Made by a program: the position numbers and the translations under genes | Assembly (NCBI GenBank): GCA_961205875.1 | Contig: OY540812.1 | Coordinates: 14,198,001 to 14,262,000 of the forward strand | DNA: 64,000 nucleotides | Direction: 5' to 3' | Source of the DNA: Sialis fuliginosa | Lineage: Eukaryota > Arthropoda > Insecta > Megaloptera > Sialidae | The notes under the pieces: generated by a model | Told to the model about the DNA's origin: nothing | Database searches by the model: none | What the model saw: the letters and a program-made list of their open reading frames with translations, nothing else | Shown: in pieces, positions 35,873-48,274 of the stretch | How the letters are laid out: every line of letters starts with the position of its first letter | Numbering within the stretch: the stretch's first letter is position 1

Positions 35873-38032
35873 GAACACGAACACTGTTCTGACAAATAAC
35901 ACATTACCTAGCGTTGTTACCATATCGCTTTTAAAATAAATATTAATTGTTGTGAATTATAAAATTAATTAATAATATATGTTTTATATTGTCTTTAAAA
36001 GTATTTCAATGATAATTAATTAACAGAGAAACGTCTATTTGGAACTATCATCTCTCATTATACATAGGTACTAAATTCAATTGTAATTTAAAGCATATTT
36101 GCATATTATAAATTTTCAACTGACGCCTCTGGAATAATATGCATGGAAATGACGAAAGTGACATTTAAGAAAAGATGGTCGCCGTAAAATTTTGGTAACA
36201 GTTTCATATACGGACTAGCATTAGTTGTTATACCATTGATAAAATGATCGTACCTACTCGATTTGTAATTATTTTGGAATCTCGATTTTTTAAAATTATT
36301 TATATTTACTTTATTATACTATACATTTCGTGCATCTATACAAAAGTAAATAATTAAAAAGTTATTTGAATTTATAAAATACAAAGACAATTGAAATATA
36401 TATAAATATGTTACCTATGTTACACAATATAACTCCAAATAATATAATAGACTAACTTAAGATAATAGCATTGACCTAGCTCGTTAATCTAAAAAGCATA
36501 GCAAACATCGATTACAATATAATTGTGCTACAGTGTGTAATTACATATGCCTAATGTAATGTACGTAACTCTTCATTCTGAACATAAAAATAAATAATAA
36601 ATAATTACTATCTGTATTTTTTAACAATATCGTGGTATTATTGGTAGATAGAAGATACTAACTATGTAAATTCATTTTCCATAAAAATAATTAGTATGAA
36701 GCATGGCCGATTTTACCACTGTATACATTATTTTCAATATTGAACGTATTTAATTATACGTTTTAAATAATACACCCACTACTTAATTGCATTTTTGTTT
36801 TAATCAATATTTTTTTTCTTCTAAATAAAATTAACTAATTATTTAAATGAAGTTGTTTTAATACTTATAGAAGTTTCCCGTGGCTTTAAGTTTTTGGAAA
36901 ATATTTTTTTTTATTCTTACGAAACTTTTCCGATTTCGGTCACGTCAAAGAGACGAGACCAGTTTAATTTTTCATGAGACGTGACCTAAACGAGATGACT
37001 TCATTTTTTACGACGATATAAAATATCTAAGTATAGTCTCGTGTAAAGTCCTAAAAACAAACAAAAAATTAATAGACAGAAAATACAAAATATTTTTATT
37101 GTTATATAAAGAAAAAGCTCACGGATTTTACATATTTAGTAATGATAAGTAAACGTGAAAATTCATTATACATATTTCAACGTTTCTAATTTACACATCA
37201 AGGTAAAAGTGGTATGTATAGTTCATTTTATCTCGATCTAAACTTGATTATAAAAAAAATCTATTATCGTAGAAACTTATACTTGCAGTAGATAGTATAA
37301 AGATGTTCGATTCACATTTTCTCTTTATGTAGAACACTTGATGTAAAACGTCATAAATGTGCATACACGCATTTAATAGTCAATAGGAATTTTCTCATTT
37401 GTTGCAACGACTATATACATCTTTAAATGTGTTTTAATTAATAATACGTGATACAAATATAAAAATAATGAATGTTTTCATTCATTATTTTCACACATCT
37501 AATATTATAAATGGTTGAGTGCGTTGATTCACTGAAAACCTACGAAGTGTGATGTTTTTAATAATTCCCTGTTAATGATGATATAACAGATAGTTTAGGT
37601 AAATCACATATGGTGATAGCGACAGGTGGTAGATTTTATTGCGATTCATATGTACAACTATTATGTGCTATAAAAATTTTATAAGCTTGTAAAATCGGAA
37701 AGTATTTACCTATGTTTGTAATTAATAGTTATAACTTTAGAGTTTAGATTATAGATTGTTAACTCAGAATATTATGTTGTAATCAATAATTAGATAGATA
37801 GTTAAAGTTTTATTTCTAAGTACTGTGAATAAACATTTTTTTTATTTGTCTCATATCAACAAATCTATTATAGTCGAACAAAAATAGCTCGGGCAGTAGA
37901 AAAGTGATGCAACACCCTTCAAATGGGGGTTGAAGGGTCCATTTTATTCACATCATTATTTCACCCTCATAAAATACACCAATCAAAATAAATTCTTAAA
38001 AATGAAATTTCAGAATTTAAAATTATCTATTT
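35873..38032. other. Gene-free AT-rich region
   Basis: Nothing supported except a GAGAC-type stretch at 36925-37045 (GAGACGAGACCAG, GAGACGTGACC), the same family as 20187-20665. Confidence 0.5.
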
Positions 38033-38202
38033 TAGGGCCTAAACACACGTATTTTATACAGACGACGCGCGTTTACGCGATACATACGCAGCTTGTATAA
38101 TATATTCCTACTTTGTGGAACTTTTCGGCGCTGTTAACGCACGGTACGTTCATGAAACGCACGTCGTATGTTTGTATAAAAGACGTCGTGTTTAAGCCCT
38201 TA
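38033..38202. mobile_element. Short element sharing ends with the GATC-rich element
   Basis: Begins TAGGGCCTAAACACACG and ends, inverted, TAAGGGCTTAAACACGACG, followed by TATAAAAGACG-type and GACGACGCGCG words. These are the termini of the 1.8-kb element at 7147-8930. Only 170 bp, so an internally deleted or minimal form without any GATC array. Confidence 0.7.
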
Positions 38203-38296
38203 ACTGTAATATATTATTATATCTCATTTAAAAACTAACTTTCTCCCTTAAATATAAGTATACAGTATAAACGAACTATATATAATAGTACATATG

Positions 38297-38969
38297 AGGC
38301 GTATATTTCCAAATACCGCCAACTCCGGACCAAGTCAATATGCAAGAGAGCAAAATATCTCTATGCATGTTGTCTGTGTATCCATAGAGTAACTATTTTA
38401 TTGAAAGTGTTGCCATCAATTATAAAATTAAACCAAGAATATACCAAATAAACTTACTATACAGACTAAGAAAATCGAATGTAAATTTGGAGATATTATG
38501 GAGTTAGCGGGAATAGAAAGGCATTAAGGATGGAGTTAACAGATTTTGGTTGTTATTGCCTGATTGTACAGGATGTTTTTAATAAAATTCATATTATCAT
38601 GTAATTTTTTTAAAACTACTTTCCAAATCATACATGATTTTTGTAAATAAATTATAAAAAATCACAAACGCAAACGTACTTGATTGTTAACATGATTCTA
38701 AACACTCCGCCATTATTTATGATTTCTGTCAAATTTACGGGTTCTGATTGGTCAATACCGGATATAGGGGATTCTCGAACTAACCTTAATAGGAGTTAGC
38801 GGCGTTTGGAATAAAAAGTAAATTTTAACTTAAATTTGTTTAGGATTTAGCGTTATTAGGAAGAAAGTAATCTAAGAAACGAACTCCATATTGAAAAATT
38901 TTCCAAATAAAGTTTTTAACCGCTATTTTTTGAAAAAGTGGAGTTGGCGGCTTTTGGAAATATACGCCT
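38297..38969. mobile_element. 673-bp element, AGGCGTATATTTCC ends
   Basis: Left AGGCGTATATTTCCAAATAC, then CGCCAACTCC; right, inverted, AGGCGTATATTTCCAAAAGC, then CGCCAACTCC. Flanked by CATATG on both sides (38291-38296 and 38970-38975); being a palindrome, this may be a 6-bp duplication or part of the ends. No coding capacity. Confidence 0.7.
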
Positions 38970-39427
38970 CATATGTCTGCCTAGTGTTAAAAACATAGTG
39001 AATATATATAAATATAGAGCACTTTTTTACATAAATACTTTGTAAGGAAGTTGTCGGAAAAAAGGTTTTTAATATTATACTCGTATTAATATTTACAAAA
39101 ATAACTAGTTTGTGAAAAAATATTGTGACTGTGAACTTTCGGTAAATGAACTGGATATATCGTAGATCGTAGATAGAAAACAAGTAGTAGCTAATTGTTG
39201 TTTCTATAAAACAAAATTAGTGTAAACTTCTTTGGTGGTCGATGCAAAAAAAAACTTTGGTATAACGGGCTGAATCATTTCATTTGTTAATTCGTGCATA
39301 AACTCTTTTGATTAATGTTTATTTAAATTACTAATTAATTCTTATTTCGTAAAGCCTTTCTTTTTATGTTATAGCATTAGTTTATTTCCATCCATTTATA
39401 ATTCTAATTAATAATGTATAGAGGTAA

Positions 39428-39903
39428 TTAGAAACTTGTCAAACAAAAGTTGATCTACAAAATGGCGCAAGCAATTTTTTCCAAAGACTACCTGTTTCCC
39501 GAAAAAATACATAACTTTGCTTTCTTAAATTTTGTTGTTAAATTAGACCTAATATCCGAAAAAATATTTGTTGGCCTGCTTTGTCAATTTAGTTTTCTTT
39601 GTGTGGGGCTTGTGAAGAACAAGATTTATGAGATATGGAGTTATGGATACTTCGAGCGATTTTTGCAATTAACTAATATCACAATTCTATTTTTTCGGAA
39701 TATTGGATCTAATTTAACACAAAAATGGTACTTGTAATACATCATTGTAAAAAGAAATTGATTTGTAATATGATTCCGTAAAAAAATACAGGGTGTTGTG
39801 TTTAAGAAAGCAAAGTTATGTATTTTTTCGGGAAACAGGTAGGCTATAAAAAAAATTTTCTTGCACCATTTTGTAGAACAATTTTTGTTTGGCAAGTTTC
39901 TAA
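39428..39903. mobile_element. Inverted-repeat element, TTAGAAACTTG ends
   Basis: Left TTAGAAACTTGTCAAACAAA and right, inverted, TTAGAAACTTGCCAAACAAA. The arms continue with CTACAAAATGG, CCTGTTTCCCGAAAAAATAC and AACTTTGCTTTCTTAAA. The right arm carries about 85 extra bases including CACCCTGTATTTTTTTACGG, likely a later insertion. Frames at 39450-39737 (+) and 39641-39925 (-) are the arms read through. Confidence 0.7.
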
Positions 39904-42740
39904 CTAAGCTTTTTTGTAACTTCAATATTTTAGCAGATATAAGCTGGATAATGAAAAATCAGACACCGTGTATATGCATACTAAAATTTTTAATAACGTT
40001 TATAATTTCATTTCATTCCCAATAAATCGTAATTTTGTATATCCCATTTAATTAACTACCTATAATTCTGCTTATGAAACCATCAGGTTTTCTCAAGTGT
40101 TAAATTAATCATTGCTTGCTTTTGAACTACTTATTTGAAATAAATATGTTTTTCAATAAAGTATTTATAACAACTGCTTTATAGTTGGTATATCAACATT
40201 GTACTTTTATCCAGGAATGTCGACATATTCTTACATAAGTTCTACTTTTCCTGTAAAAATTCATTCCTGATCTACTTTTTTAATAAAAATATTATACTAG
40301 TATAAAATGATATTGACACAATCAGCGCTGGCGCTATACTTTTTGCCACCACAGACGAATTTTTCCACCCTAGATTTTTTAAAAACATTAATAACATAAT
40401 CTGGCGCTATACAGGCGGGCGCCAGCACTGGCCACAATTTGTAAACTTCCACACTTCACAAGTTTTTATAGATTGGCGATCTACCAAAAATCATCATACT
40501 ATCAACCGGTACAGTGTTGAATTCAGAGTTTATTCCGGTGGGAGAAGTCAAAAATTTCCAGAAGAAATTGATGATACATTGAAATACATCTACATTGGGT
40601 TAAAACTGACTAGATTTTCTAAAAGTGAAATCAATAAATTTTTTGTTATTATCCAACATTATCTTAGCCTTGTATACACTAGTAGGTTGAAAATATTAAA
40701 TATAAGAGAATAGAACTAATAATTTTGATTTTTCATACTTTTATAATAGTTGTTTATTTTAGCCGGGAAATGTTTATTTCACCCGTGTGAAAAGTCCTTT
40801 CTCTGGAACCTCTCCTGGATCAGACCGGTAGATTGCAATCAACGTTATGGATACCCTTCATTTAATTTTTTTAATTTTTTAGCATCTTGAAAGATTAATA
40901 GCCATTTTAAGTTACGTCCCTGATCCAATTGTTGTAACCCACGATGGTCCACATGGTTAAACCATATAATATTATGCAAATTATATATGTTTTATGTCCA
41001 TAACCCCTCCTTAAAAAATCCTGGCTACGCCACTGTACTGATTGTAAGCTAAATAGTTAAGGTATCACTAACAACGAAATATAACAAAAAAACATAACAG
41101 TATAGTGATGTTAAAATAAATTTAACAACTTCCAACACTTTTGTCATCTAATGTCGCACGTCTGTAAAAACAAGAACCGTTGGAATTCTTCACGAATGTT
41201 GAACTGTGAGAGAACAACCATGACCTTGCAGTTATGATTTAAACAGAATGAATGCACGAGAGTATTCTTTCTTTGAGATGTTATTCTAATAATGTCTATT
41301 ATAATCATGCACTGTATAATTTATTTTATGCGCACACTCGAAAATTTACAAACTGAAAGTTTTTCAAATTATCGATGTACAAAAAGAAAAAGTTAAAATT
41401 ACTATAAGTAAATCATTTTTACTGCTTTTACATTCACCTATTAACTATAAATTAAACATTAAAAAATTAATTCACTCGGTAGGTATCTATTTTAATAGAT
41501 TTAACATATGGTTCATCTTAAAATATTAATTAATTGAACCTTATAATGTTGGAGAGACAATACTTACAAAAATGTTTGCGAAATCTGAAAAATAATAATA
41601 TAATTTTTTCGGACTGTCTAAAAGACAAAAAATAAACATTTTAAATACTGATATTGGTAGGTAGATATACATATGTATGTACTATGGTACAAAAATACAA
41701 ATAACATTTTAATTTTTTATACGATACCGTTATTACATTTATTTTTAACACTAATAGTTCCTGTATTATAAATTTGAAATAGTAATTTCTTGAACGAACA
41801 ATAATATAATTATTCAAAATCTTTTTGTTGTTATTATCAGTTCATAAATATCTATCTATTAACCCAAATATTTTATAGTGCGTTCAAAAGAACATGTATA
41901 ATTAAAGACGCAACGGTAATATAATCAATAACATGCAGCTACATAGTTTATAGCCATTATTAAAATTTATTTATAATCATATATTCAAATATAATCAAAT
42001 TAATTTTATATGATATGTATGTATAGGCTTGAACTAGTATATTTTATATATATCTACTTATACATTATACACATATACAGATACACCGTTTAACTGTTTT
42101 TAGACAGAATGAAATTGGTGAAGCATTAAACAATTAATGGAATTACTATAAAGTACATCCGTTAGTTTTTGCGATAATACATAAAATGGTAATTTATATC
42201 TATTACAAAAGAAGTGTGTAATTTGACTTTAGTTCAACATCACTAGTATTTTTTCAGGCTGCTTTAAACTGTAAAAAATCTTTAGATATAATTTTGAATT
42301 GGTTAATTACAAATTACATCAATGAATTATAATATTCTAACTATGTTCTTATTTATTGTTTAAATTATGAAAACCAGAAATTATTTAGTAGATTACTTTA
42401 AATTATATTGCATACTGTATTTACATTAATTTATTTTTCTAGTATACGAAATAGTATAATATACAATTTAATTAATTTCGATTCTAAATTTAAACATAAT
42501 TTGCAATTATAAAGTAAACAACGCAATCAAATAAAATATTAAACGAAATCTATTGTAGTAGTATAGGGAGTTCCCAATTTACGAACGAGTTCCGTTCCTA
42601 GAGGTCATTCGTTATACACTTTTGTTCGTTATGAATTATGAGTTCTACACATATACATAACTAAAAATACGTTTTTATCGTTTAGGTTGTGCATGATGTG
42701 CATCGTATAAATTAGCGGTCAAAAAAACGGTATCCGGCGA
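39904..42740. other. Gene-free region with transposon traces
   Basis: Noted pieces: 40322-40437 with GGCGCTATAC twice and GGCGGGCGCCAGC; 40911-41035, which read inverted starts CAGTGGCGTAGCCAGG, a common hAT-type end, without a detectable partner end; and 42560-42620 with GTTCCCAATTTACGAACGAG, resembling pogo/Tigger termini. The rest is AT spacer. Confidence 0.4.
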
Positions 42741-42990
42741 GTTTTTCGAAACACAATTTTTCGAAACACAGTTTTTCGAAACACAATTTTTCGAAACACA
42801 ATTATTATACAAAATTTTATAAAGGTAGAAATGAGAAAGAATAAAGAAAAATGGCTTTTTGTTTATAAAATATATCGTAAAATGTCCAAATATTACTTTA
42901 CTTGATATTTTATTTACTAAATAAAATTTAAACAATAAAACTTACATTTTTCGAAAAATTGTGATTCGAGAAATTGTGTTTCGAAAAATT
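42741..42990. repeat. 15-bp repeat (TTTTTCGAAACACAA) in inverted blocks
   Basis: Four direct units of 15 bp stand at 42741-42802. About 150 bp further on, two to three units lie in the opposite orientation (42949-42990). The arrangement resembles the subterminal repeats of a small DNA transposon. The frame at 42675-42935 (minus), with repeated NCVSK, is an artefact. Confidence 0.75.
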
Positions 42991-43631
42991 TACACCAAAC
43001 CCAAAAAAACATACTAAAGCAAATACATTTTTCGGGCTGTTGTTTCTTTAGAAGTGATTTCAGAAACACTTCTGAAGAAGACTCCGACATAGGGTGGCCA
43101 GATTTTAGTTTTTGTAAACTCTAACATATAAATGAAGCCCCTTTTGACGTAAATAACGTCTAGAGTTTCTGGCCAGATACTAGGTGGTCATTTCAGAAAC
43201 TTGATGTAACGCGCAGAGATCAGTTTTGCGCGTTAGCGTAGATTTAAAATCAGTATATATCAACACCCAGAGCAGCTACCAAGCGGGTTTTGGTCTCAAA
43301 TTATTTATCTCGATTAGATCTACGAGGTACAAGTAAAACTGAAAACATTTAACCAGTTTTAACGAGTGATAAATTTAATATTATAAAAAACAACAAAAAA
43401 TTAAATTTTGAATGTCCACGATTGCGCTTGTAAACATTAATTAATATAATCTGTATGACCTAACGTTTTTAATTTTTTCTTAAGTTTTTTAAATTGAATA
43501 AAAAAATAAAAAGCAAATTTCGTATTTCCACAATTTTGCTTGTAAATATTAATTAATTGTTTTTATGTTCGTACAAATCATAAGAAATAACTATATTATA
43601 CAATAGTAGTTTGAGTTTTATTTAACCCCAC

Positions 43632-44100
43632 TGTTACGTATTCACGTCAATCTCTCGACTGTGCATCCCGACACAGTAACACTCCTTTTTTTAAATATCC
43701 TAGTCGTCACTTTTTTTTGCGATCTTTTTTAGTCGTTATCATTATTAGAAATGACACCGATACCCGGAGCCCAGAGAAACAGTATATAAACCCTGAGACT
43801 CCAGGTGAAAACCTGAAGCCTGGTCACTCTACTCCGACATGAAAGTTGAAACGTGAACAACATCCCGAAATATTAGTTCATATAGACAACGAGACAACGA
43901 CCATAAAAGCCTTCCGAAGAAGAAAAAACCTTTTTCTTAAAATTGTGAATATTTGTTACAGCGAATATTAGTAAATCGAGAACTGCATACTTATTACATT
44001 ATTTTCTTACAAAAAAATATTTTACGTTTACTGTATAATATATTATAGTATAATAATAAATAATACTTGTTTCCGTTCATTTTTATTTTTTTTGCTTATA
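43632..44100 (+). mobile_element. Possible solo LTR
   Basis: The stretch starts TGTTACG, has a TATA box (TATATAAA at 43793-43800) about 30 bp before a GC-richer segment (GAGACTCCAGGTGAAAACC), and an AATAAA at 44055-44060. This is the promoter, R and poly(A) order of an LTR. The 3' border and target duplication could not be fixed, and no gag/pol frame is adjacent. It may be a solo LTR of a gypsy- or BEL-type element, or a non-LTR fragment. Confidence 0.35.
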
Positions 44101-44159
44101 TTATAAATAACTGTAAAAAACTTGTTTAGGTAATTCCCATGATACAAATATACAAGGTA

Positions 44160-45864
44160 TAGATCTGGAGGCAGCGACCAAATTTGGGCATCATAGCAGC
44201 CCGCAAAATTTGTTTTGAAATTTGTTAATTGGGATATAGAGAACTCAACTAAATGGGTCCCATGATCCTAGGACGCTGCCTTTAGATAGGACAGCCCGTC
44301 AGTTATGTAAAAAAAAATAGCCGAAAAATTTATAGCTGCCCCGTCAGATATTTATAAAATTTGTTAATTTTGTTATTTTATTAATCGCCATATAAATATC
44401 TGACGCCTTAATAGTTGCATTATTTTTTTATAACAATCTAAACATGTAAAAAAAAATGGCCAATGTAATTATAGCCGCCCGTTAAAAATCTTTTTTAATC
44501 GATAAATTTATGTTTCCTGAACATGAAAATAATAATATCTGACGCCCTAATAGTTGCATTATTTTTTTATAACCATCTGACGCCTTAATTGTTTTAAACA
44601 TGTAAGAAGATAATAAATTAATGAATGTATTTATTTATTTATTTTTATTATTATTACTATTTATTAAAAAAAACACACAATTTAAAAAAAATCAAGCTAT
44701 CGCCCCCTAGGTTCTGTCGCCGTGCACCTCTTGCACCCCTACTTAAGACGCCCGAGTTGGGGCAGCTACTTACGGGTTTAAAAATATTTTTTATTTTATA
44801 TGAGCTATACTTAAAATTATTTCATCTTATTTTACATTCATGTTAATTTTTTCATAAACCTTTATGAGCAAAATAAAACAACAGTAGTTGGTTTAATTAA
44901 TAAAAAAAATGAATTACAAATTAAAATAATGTGAGAATCTATGCTTAAATCTAAGCACTTGCGATTATTTTAAAAAATTAGTAATTATCAAGTAAAAAAA
45001 TATGGAAAATTCGTAAATGTCTCTTTGGTTTGATCCTTATCATACAACATTTTCAGAAAAATGTTTCAAACAAAAGTTGTTTATTTTATTTCTTAAATTA
45101 GGAATCTGCAACAAAAAATATAGATTTAGATTTGAAAAAAAAAGATGAACCTGGGAACTCATCAAGGTGACTTTTTCAAGGTCAACCCATAATGTCAATA
45201 TTTAGCTCTCTCGAAACCATGAAACTTTTATCTGAAACATTTTTTCTAAAAATTCGTTATTTTGGAAATAATCCGCTGGAAACCCGGTATACGGGATTGC
45301 CTGACGGGCTCTCCTAATCAAACGCAGCACTTCAAGCGTCAGATATATATATTTTTTGCTTAAGGGAGCATTATTCTACAAGATGGTATGCATATCTGAC
45401 GGGCTGCTAAAAGTTCGTTGCCTCTTTTTTTTTAACATCTTTGTCTCGCTATAAATTAAAAACGCAGCGATGAAAACGTCAGATATACATTTTTCTATTT
45501 TTGTAATAATCAAACCAACCTAAATCTTAAATATCTGACGGGCTGCTAAAAGTTTTTTTTTTGGCATCATTTTTTTTTTTTTAATTCGCGCTAATACACT
45601 TAAACAGCGCCGCAGGCGTCAGAAAACTATATTTCCTTGATCTGGGGAACACGTATTTATCAAAAAGCATCTGTCTGCCAGATTTGCTATGAGTCACCCA
45701 AGGTCAAAAACTTGACAACTTTGACAGCCCATCAAGGGTTAACGCAACGTATTTTATGACTGACAATTTACTTTTCATGTATAACTACAATAAGTTAACA
45801 AATTTCATAACAAATTTTGCGGGCTGCTATGATGCCAAAATTTTGGTCGCTGCCTCCAGATCTA
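44160..45864. mobile_element. 1.7-kb TIR element with ATCTGACG repeats
   Basis: Ends TAGATCTGGAGGCAGCGACC match as inverted copies, and the inversion goes on for about 70 bp (CATCATAGCAGCCCGCAAAA). GTA flanks both sides (44157-44159, 45865-45867), possibly a 3-bp duplication. Inside, ATCTGACG followed by CC or GGGCTG recurs many times on both strands (for example near 44400, 44540, 44573, 45392 and 45532). A block TAATAGTTGCATTATTTTTT is present twice. No transposase found. Superfamily uncertain. Confidence 0.75.
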
Positions 45865-46524
45865 GTAAGATTGACAGCTCAGACCTTGAATGTTGTGACG
45901 TCATCGAAATTGCAGAATTCATGTTGCCTTGGAAACAAATGCAACTAAATTAAAGTGTCAAATTAGTTATTCTAGGAATATGTTTTATATTTTTAACATT
46001 AGGGCATTATAGGACTAATATTTTTAATACAAAGGTGAGTTTTATATCTGACAAATTCCTATTAAATTTTTCATATATTAAAAATTATTTAAAAAGATAT
46101 TATAGAACATGGAAGTCATGTATGGTTTCCATACCGGTATTTTATGTTCTAGTTTTAATTAAAATATTATAAATCGATGTAGATTTAAAAGAAGCAAATG
46201 AAGACGTAATAGAAACCGCTTAGAAGAATCTAAATTTGTAATAAAAACTCCAGAGGAAGAACCTATACTAGATACTAATGAAGTAACCATAATTGTCAGT
46301 GCAAACTGAAAAATAAAATGATAATCGTTTATATAAATGAAAAGAACAAGTGTTGTTTTTATGTTATAGTTTTAATAAATTTTCGTTTTTGAGATTTATG
46401 ATACATTAGCTACTTATTTAATTTACGTAATCTAAAATATAATCTGCATCTAAAAAATGATTGCTTAGCTTTTTCAGGTATGTTAATGTTATTACATTGA
46501 CTTTTAAGAAATCATAGCGTATGC
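45865..46524. other. Spacer with a coding-like trace
   Basis: At about 46226-46309 the plus strand reads EESKFVIKTPEEEPILDTN and on to a TGA, and just before it, in another frame, DVDLKEANEDVIETA ends at a stop. This acidic, coding-like composition is unusual for the spacer and could be a decayed exon, but no family is recognised. Confidence 0.3.
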
Positions 46525-47121
46525 TTAACTTAAACTATTTAAATTAATTTTAAAAAACCCTTTTTCTAAATCTAAAAGTTTTATTGAAAGCAAAGCATTT
46601 GGATTTAGTAACCTCTTGATGACAGGATTATTCAAAATAATATATTTGAGTCGCCAATCTTTGTCAGTAAAATTCAGCGAGCAAACTCTGCTTGACTTTA
46701 TAAAGTATTGGCACAAGTCTTGGACGCTTTAATAGCAAGTAAAGCAGATGCTATGATAATATAATAATTAATAAATAGATTACACTAATAATTACTTTAA
46801 ATTAGCCGATTGTCATCAAATTAAGCTGTTTTACAGTCAAGTGTTTATAGATTATGATTCAATAATGACAGTATGTAATCAAATATCAACAAACATTTAT
46901 AATTTAGTACATTTAATTAAACAAGAATCCAGCACTAGGGTATGATCTAAGACTGGTGACAGTACCTTATTGATATTTTTAGTCCCGCATGCTTTCAACC
47001 ACAATTCACGCACTTCTCTATTTTTGGGAATTAACAAAAACTTAATATGTTCAGAATCCTTTTTCTTATTAAGATAACTTGAAGTTTTATAATTTTCCAC
47101 TGCACAATAAACACCCGGCAT
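46525..47121 (-). pseudogene. Degenerate THAP-domain gene remnant
   Basis: On the minus strand, 47121-46966 reads MPGVYCAVENYKTSSY and on to IPKNREVRELWLKACG, the first half of a THAP zinc-binding domain (MP start, FxxxP and RxxWxxAC motifs). A consensus donor (gtactg) follows. With an acceptor ending ataaag at 46696, exon 46695-46525 continues in phase 0 as SSRVCSLNFTDKDW, the second half. The joined frame is 108 residues plus a stop. Two of the four C2CH ligands are changed: the second Cys is Tyr (CAVENY) and the His is Asn (CSLN). The fold could not bind zinc normally. THAP domains occur in P-element-type transposases and in host factors. Here nothing downstream is recognised, so a decayed transposase or host gene remnant is most likely. 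The acceptor is weak. Confidence 0.65.
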
Positions 47122-48274
47122 TCTATATTATTTACTTTTCACCATATATCATAGCGAATTCTACACAACAACAATACACGAATTTTCCATCTGACACATA
47201 AAGTACTTCGCGTGACGTCACAATAGTAGATGTCATTTGTTTATCGAGCTCACCTTGTAATCTTTCCACCATGGGTAATTCCACTTTTCTATTGCAAATC
47301 AAATTTCATGCATTTTGATATGTACAGTAAATTTAATATGCAACATAGGTACATATATTTCATTATCTTTAAGTCTGGCATAAATCACTTGTTGCTAAAA
47401 CATTTCCTTGCAATCATTGGCAATTCTGAATTTACCATTAGATGACGTTACACTATGAGGGATCCAAACTGAAAATTATTTCTTACTTACAATAAATATG
47501 TGTATAATTACTGAAAATTGTTTCTTTCTGGAATATATACATATATTGATGTAGCATGTAGCTTGCTTTCTCTGTGATATCAAAAAAATATCCCTGCTAA
47601 CACATTGCAGTATACGTACTTTAAGCTTCTTCAAAGAGTGTAAAGTGGAAGATATTAGTTAATATCATACGAGCCACTTAAATCAGTTCCATTTTTCCAA
47701 TACCAGGTATTTTTATTCTCATCTAATTTATGATCCCCCACCACATGTTTATATTTTCAACAATAAGTTCTTTAGCAATTCCCCAAAGATTTGTGTATAC
47801 ATAAACCGCTTACAATTAGTTGCACCAACCACGGTCAACGTCCAGCAATCGCAAAATGCTATCAAACAGAAGAATGACAGCGATATACACTGAATGTATA
47901 AAGTTAACATACTATCTCTGTTGCGTGTTACCTGTAATCAGTTCCACACTGTACCTACGCTAATAAGTAGAACTTCACTTCTTTTCATTTTCCGGTTCTT
48001 AGCAATGTTGCTCAGTTCATTGTCAGAACTGAAGCAGTTGGTATAATTTCATTCGTAGCTGATGCTGTTTATTTATTTTAAATAAGATTTGGAATGTATT
48101 CATTAATGTAAAGTGAAAACAATAAGTGAAAATTAATTAATTCTGTTTTTTGTTATTTTTATAAAGATTTTAATTAGTAATATCAACGATATGTAATTTA
48201 TTTCTTGTATGTCAGTTTGACATACGATTTTATAAATATTGTATCTTCATTGTTGTGGTTTGTTAACATTAAAA
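47122..48274. other. Spacer upstream of villin
   Basis: Separates the THAP remnant from the villin start. A TGACGTCA word (47213-47220) lies close to the 5' end of the THAP remnant and could be a CRE-like promoter element for it. No strong TATA box is seen before the villin ATG. Frame 47230-47445 is not supported. Confidence 0.4.

Noticed and set aside
39450-39925. Two frames of about 95 residues on opposite strands
   Set aside because: Both are the arms of the inverted-repeat element at 39428-39903.
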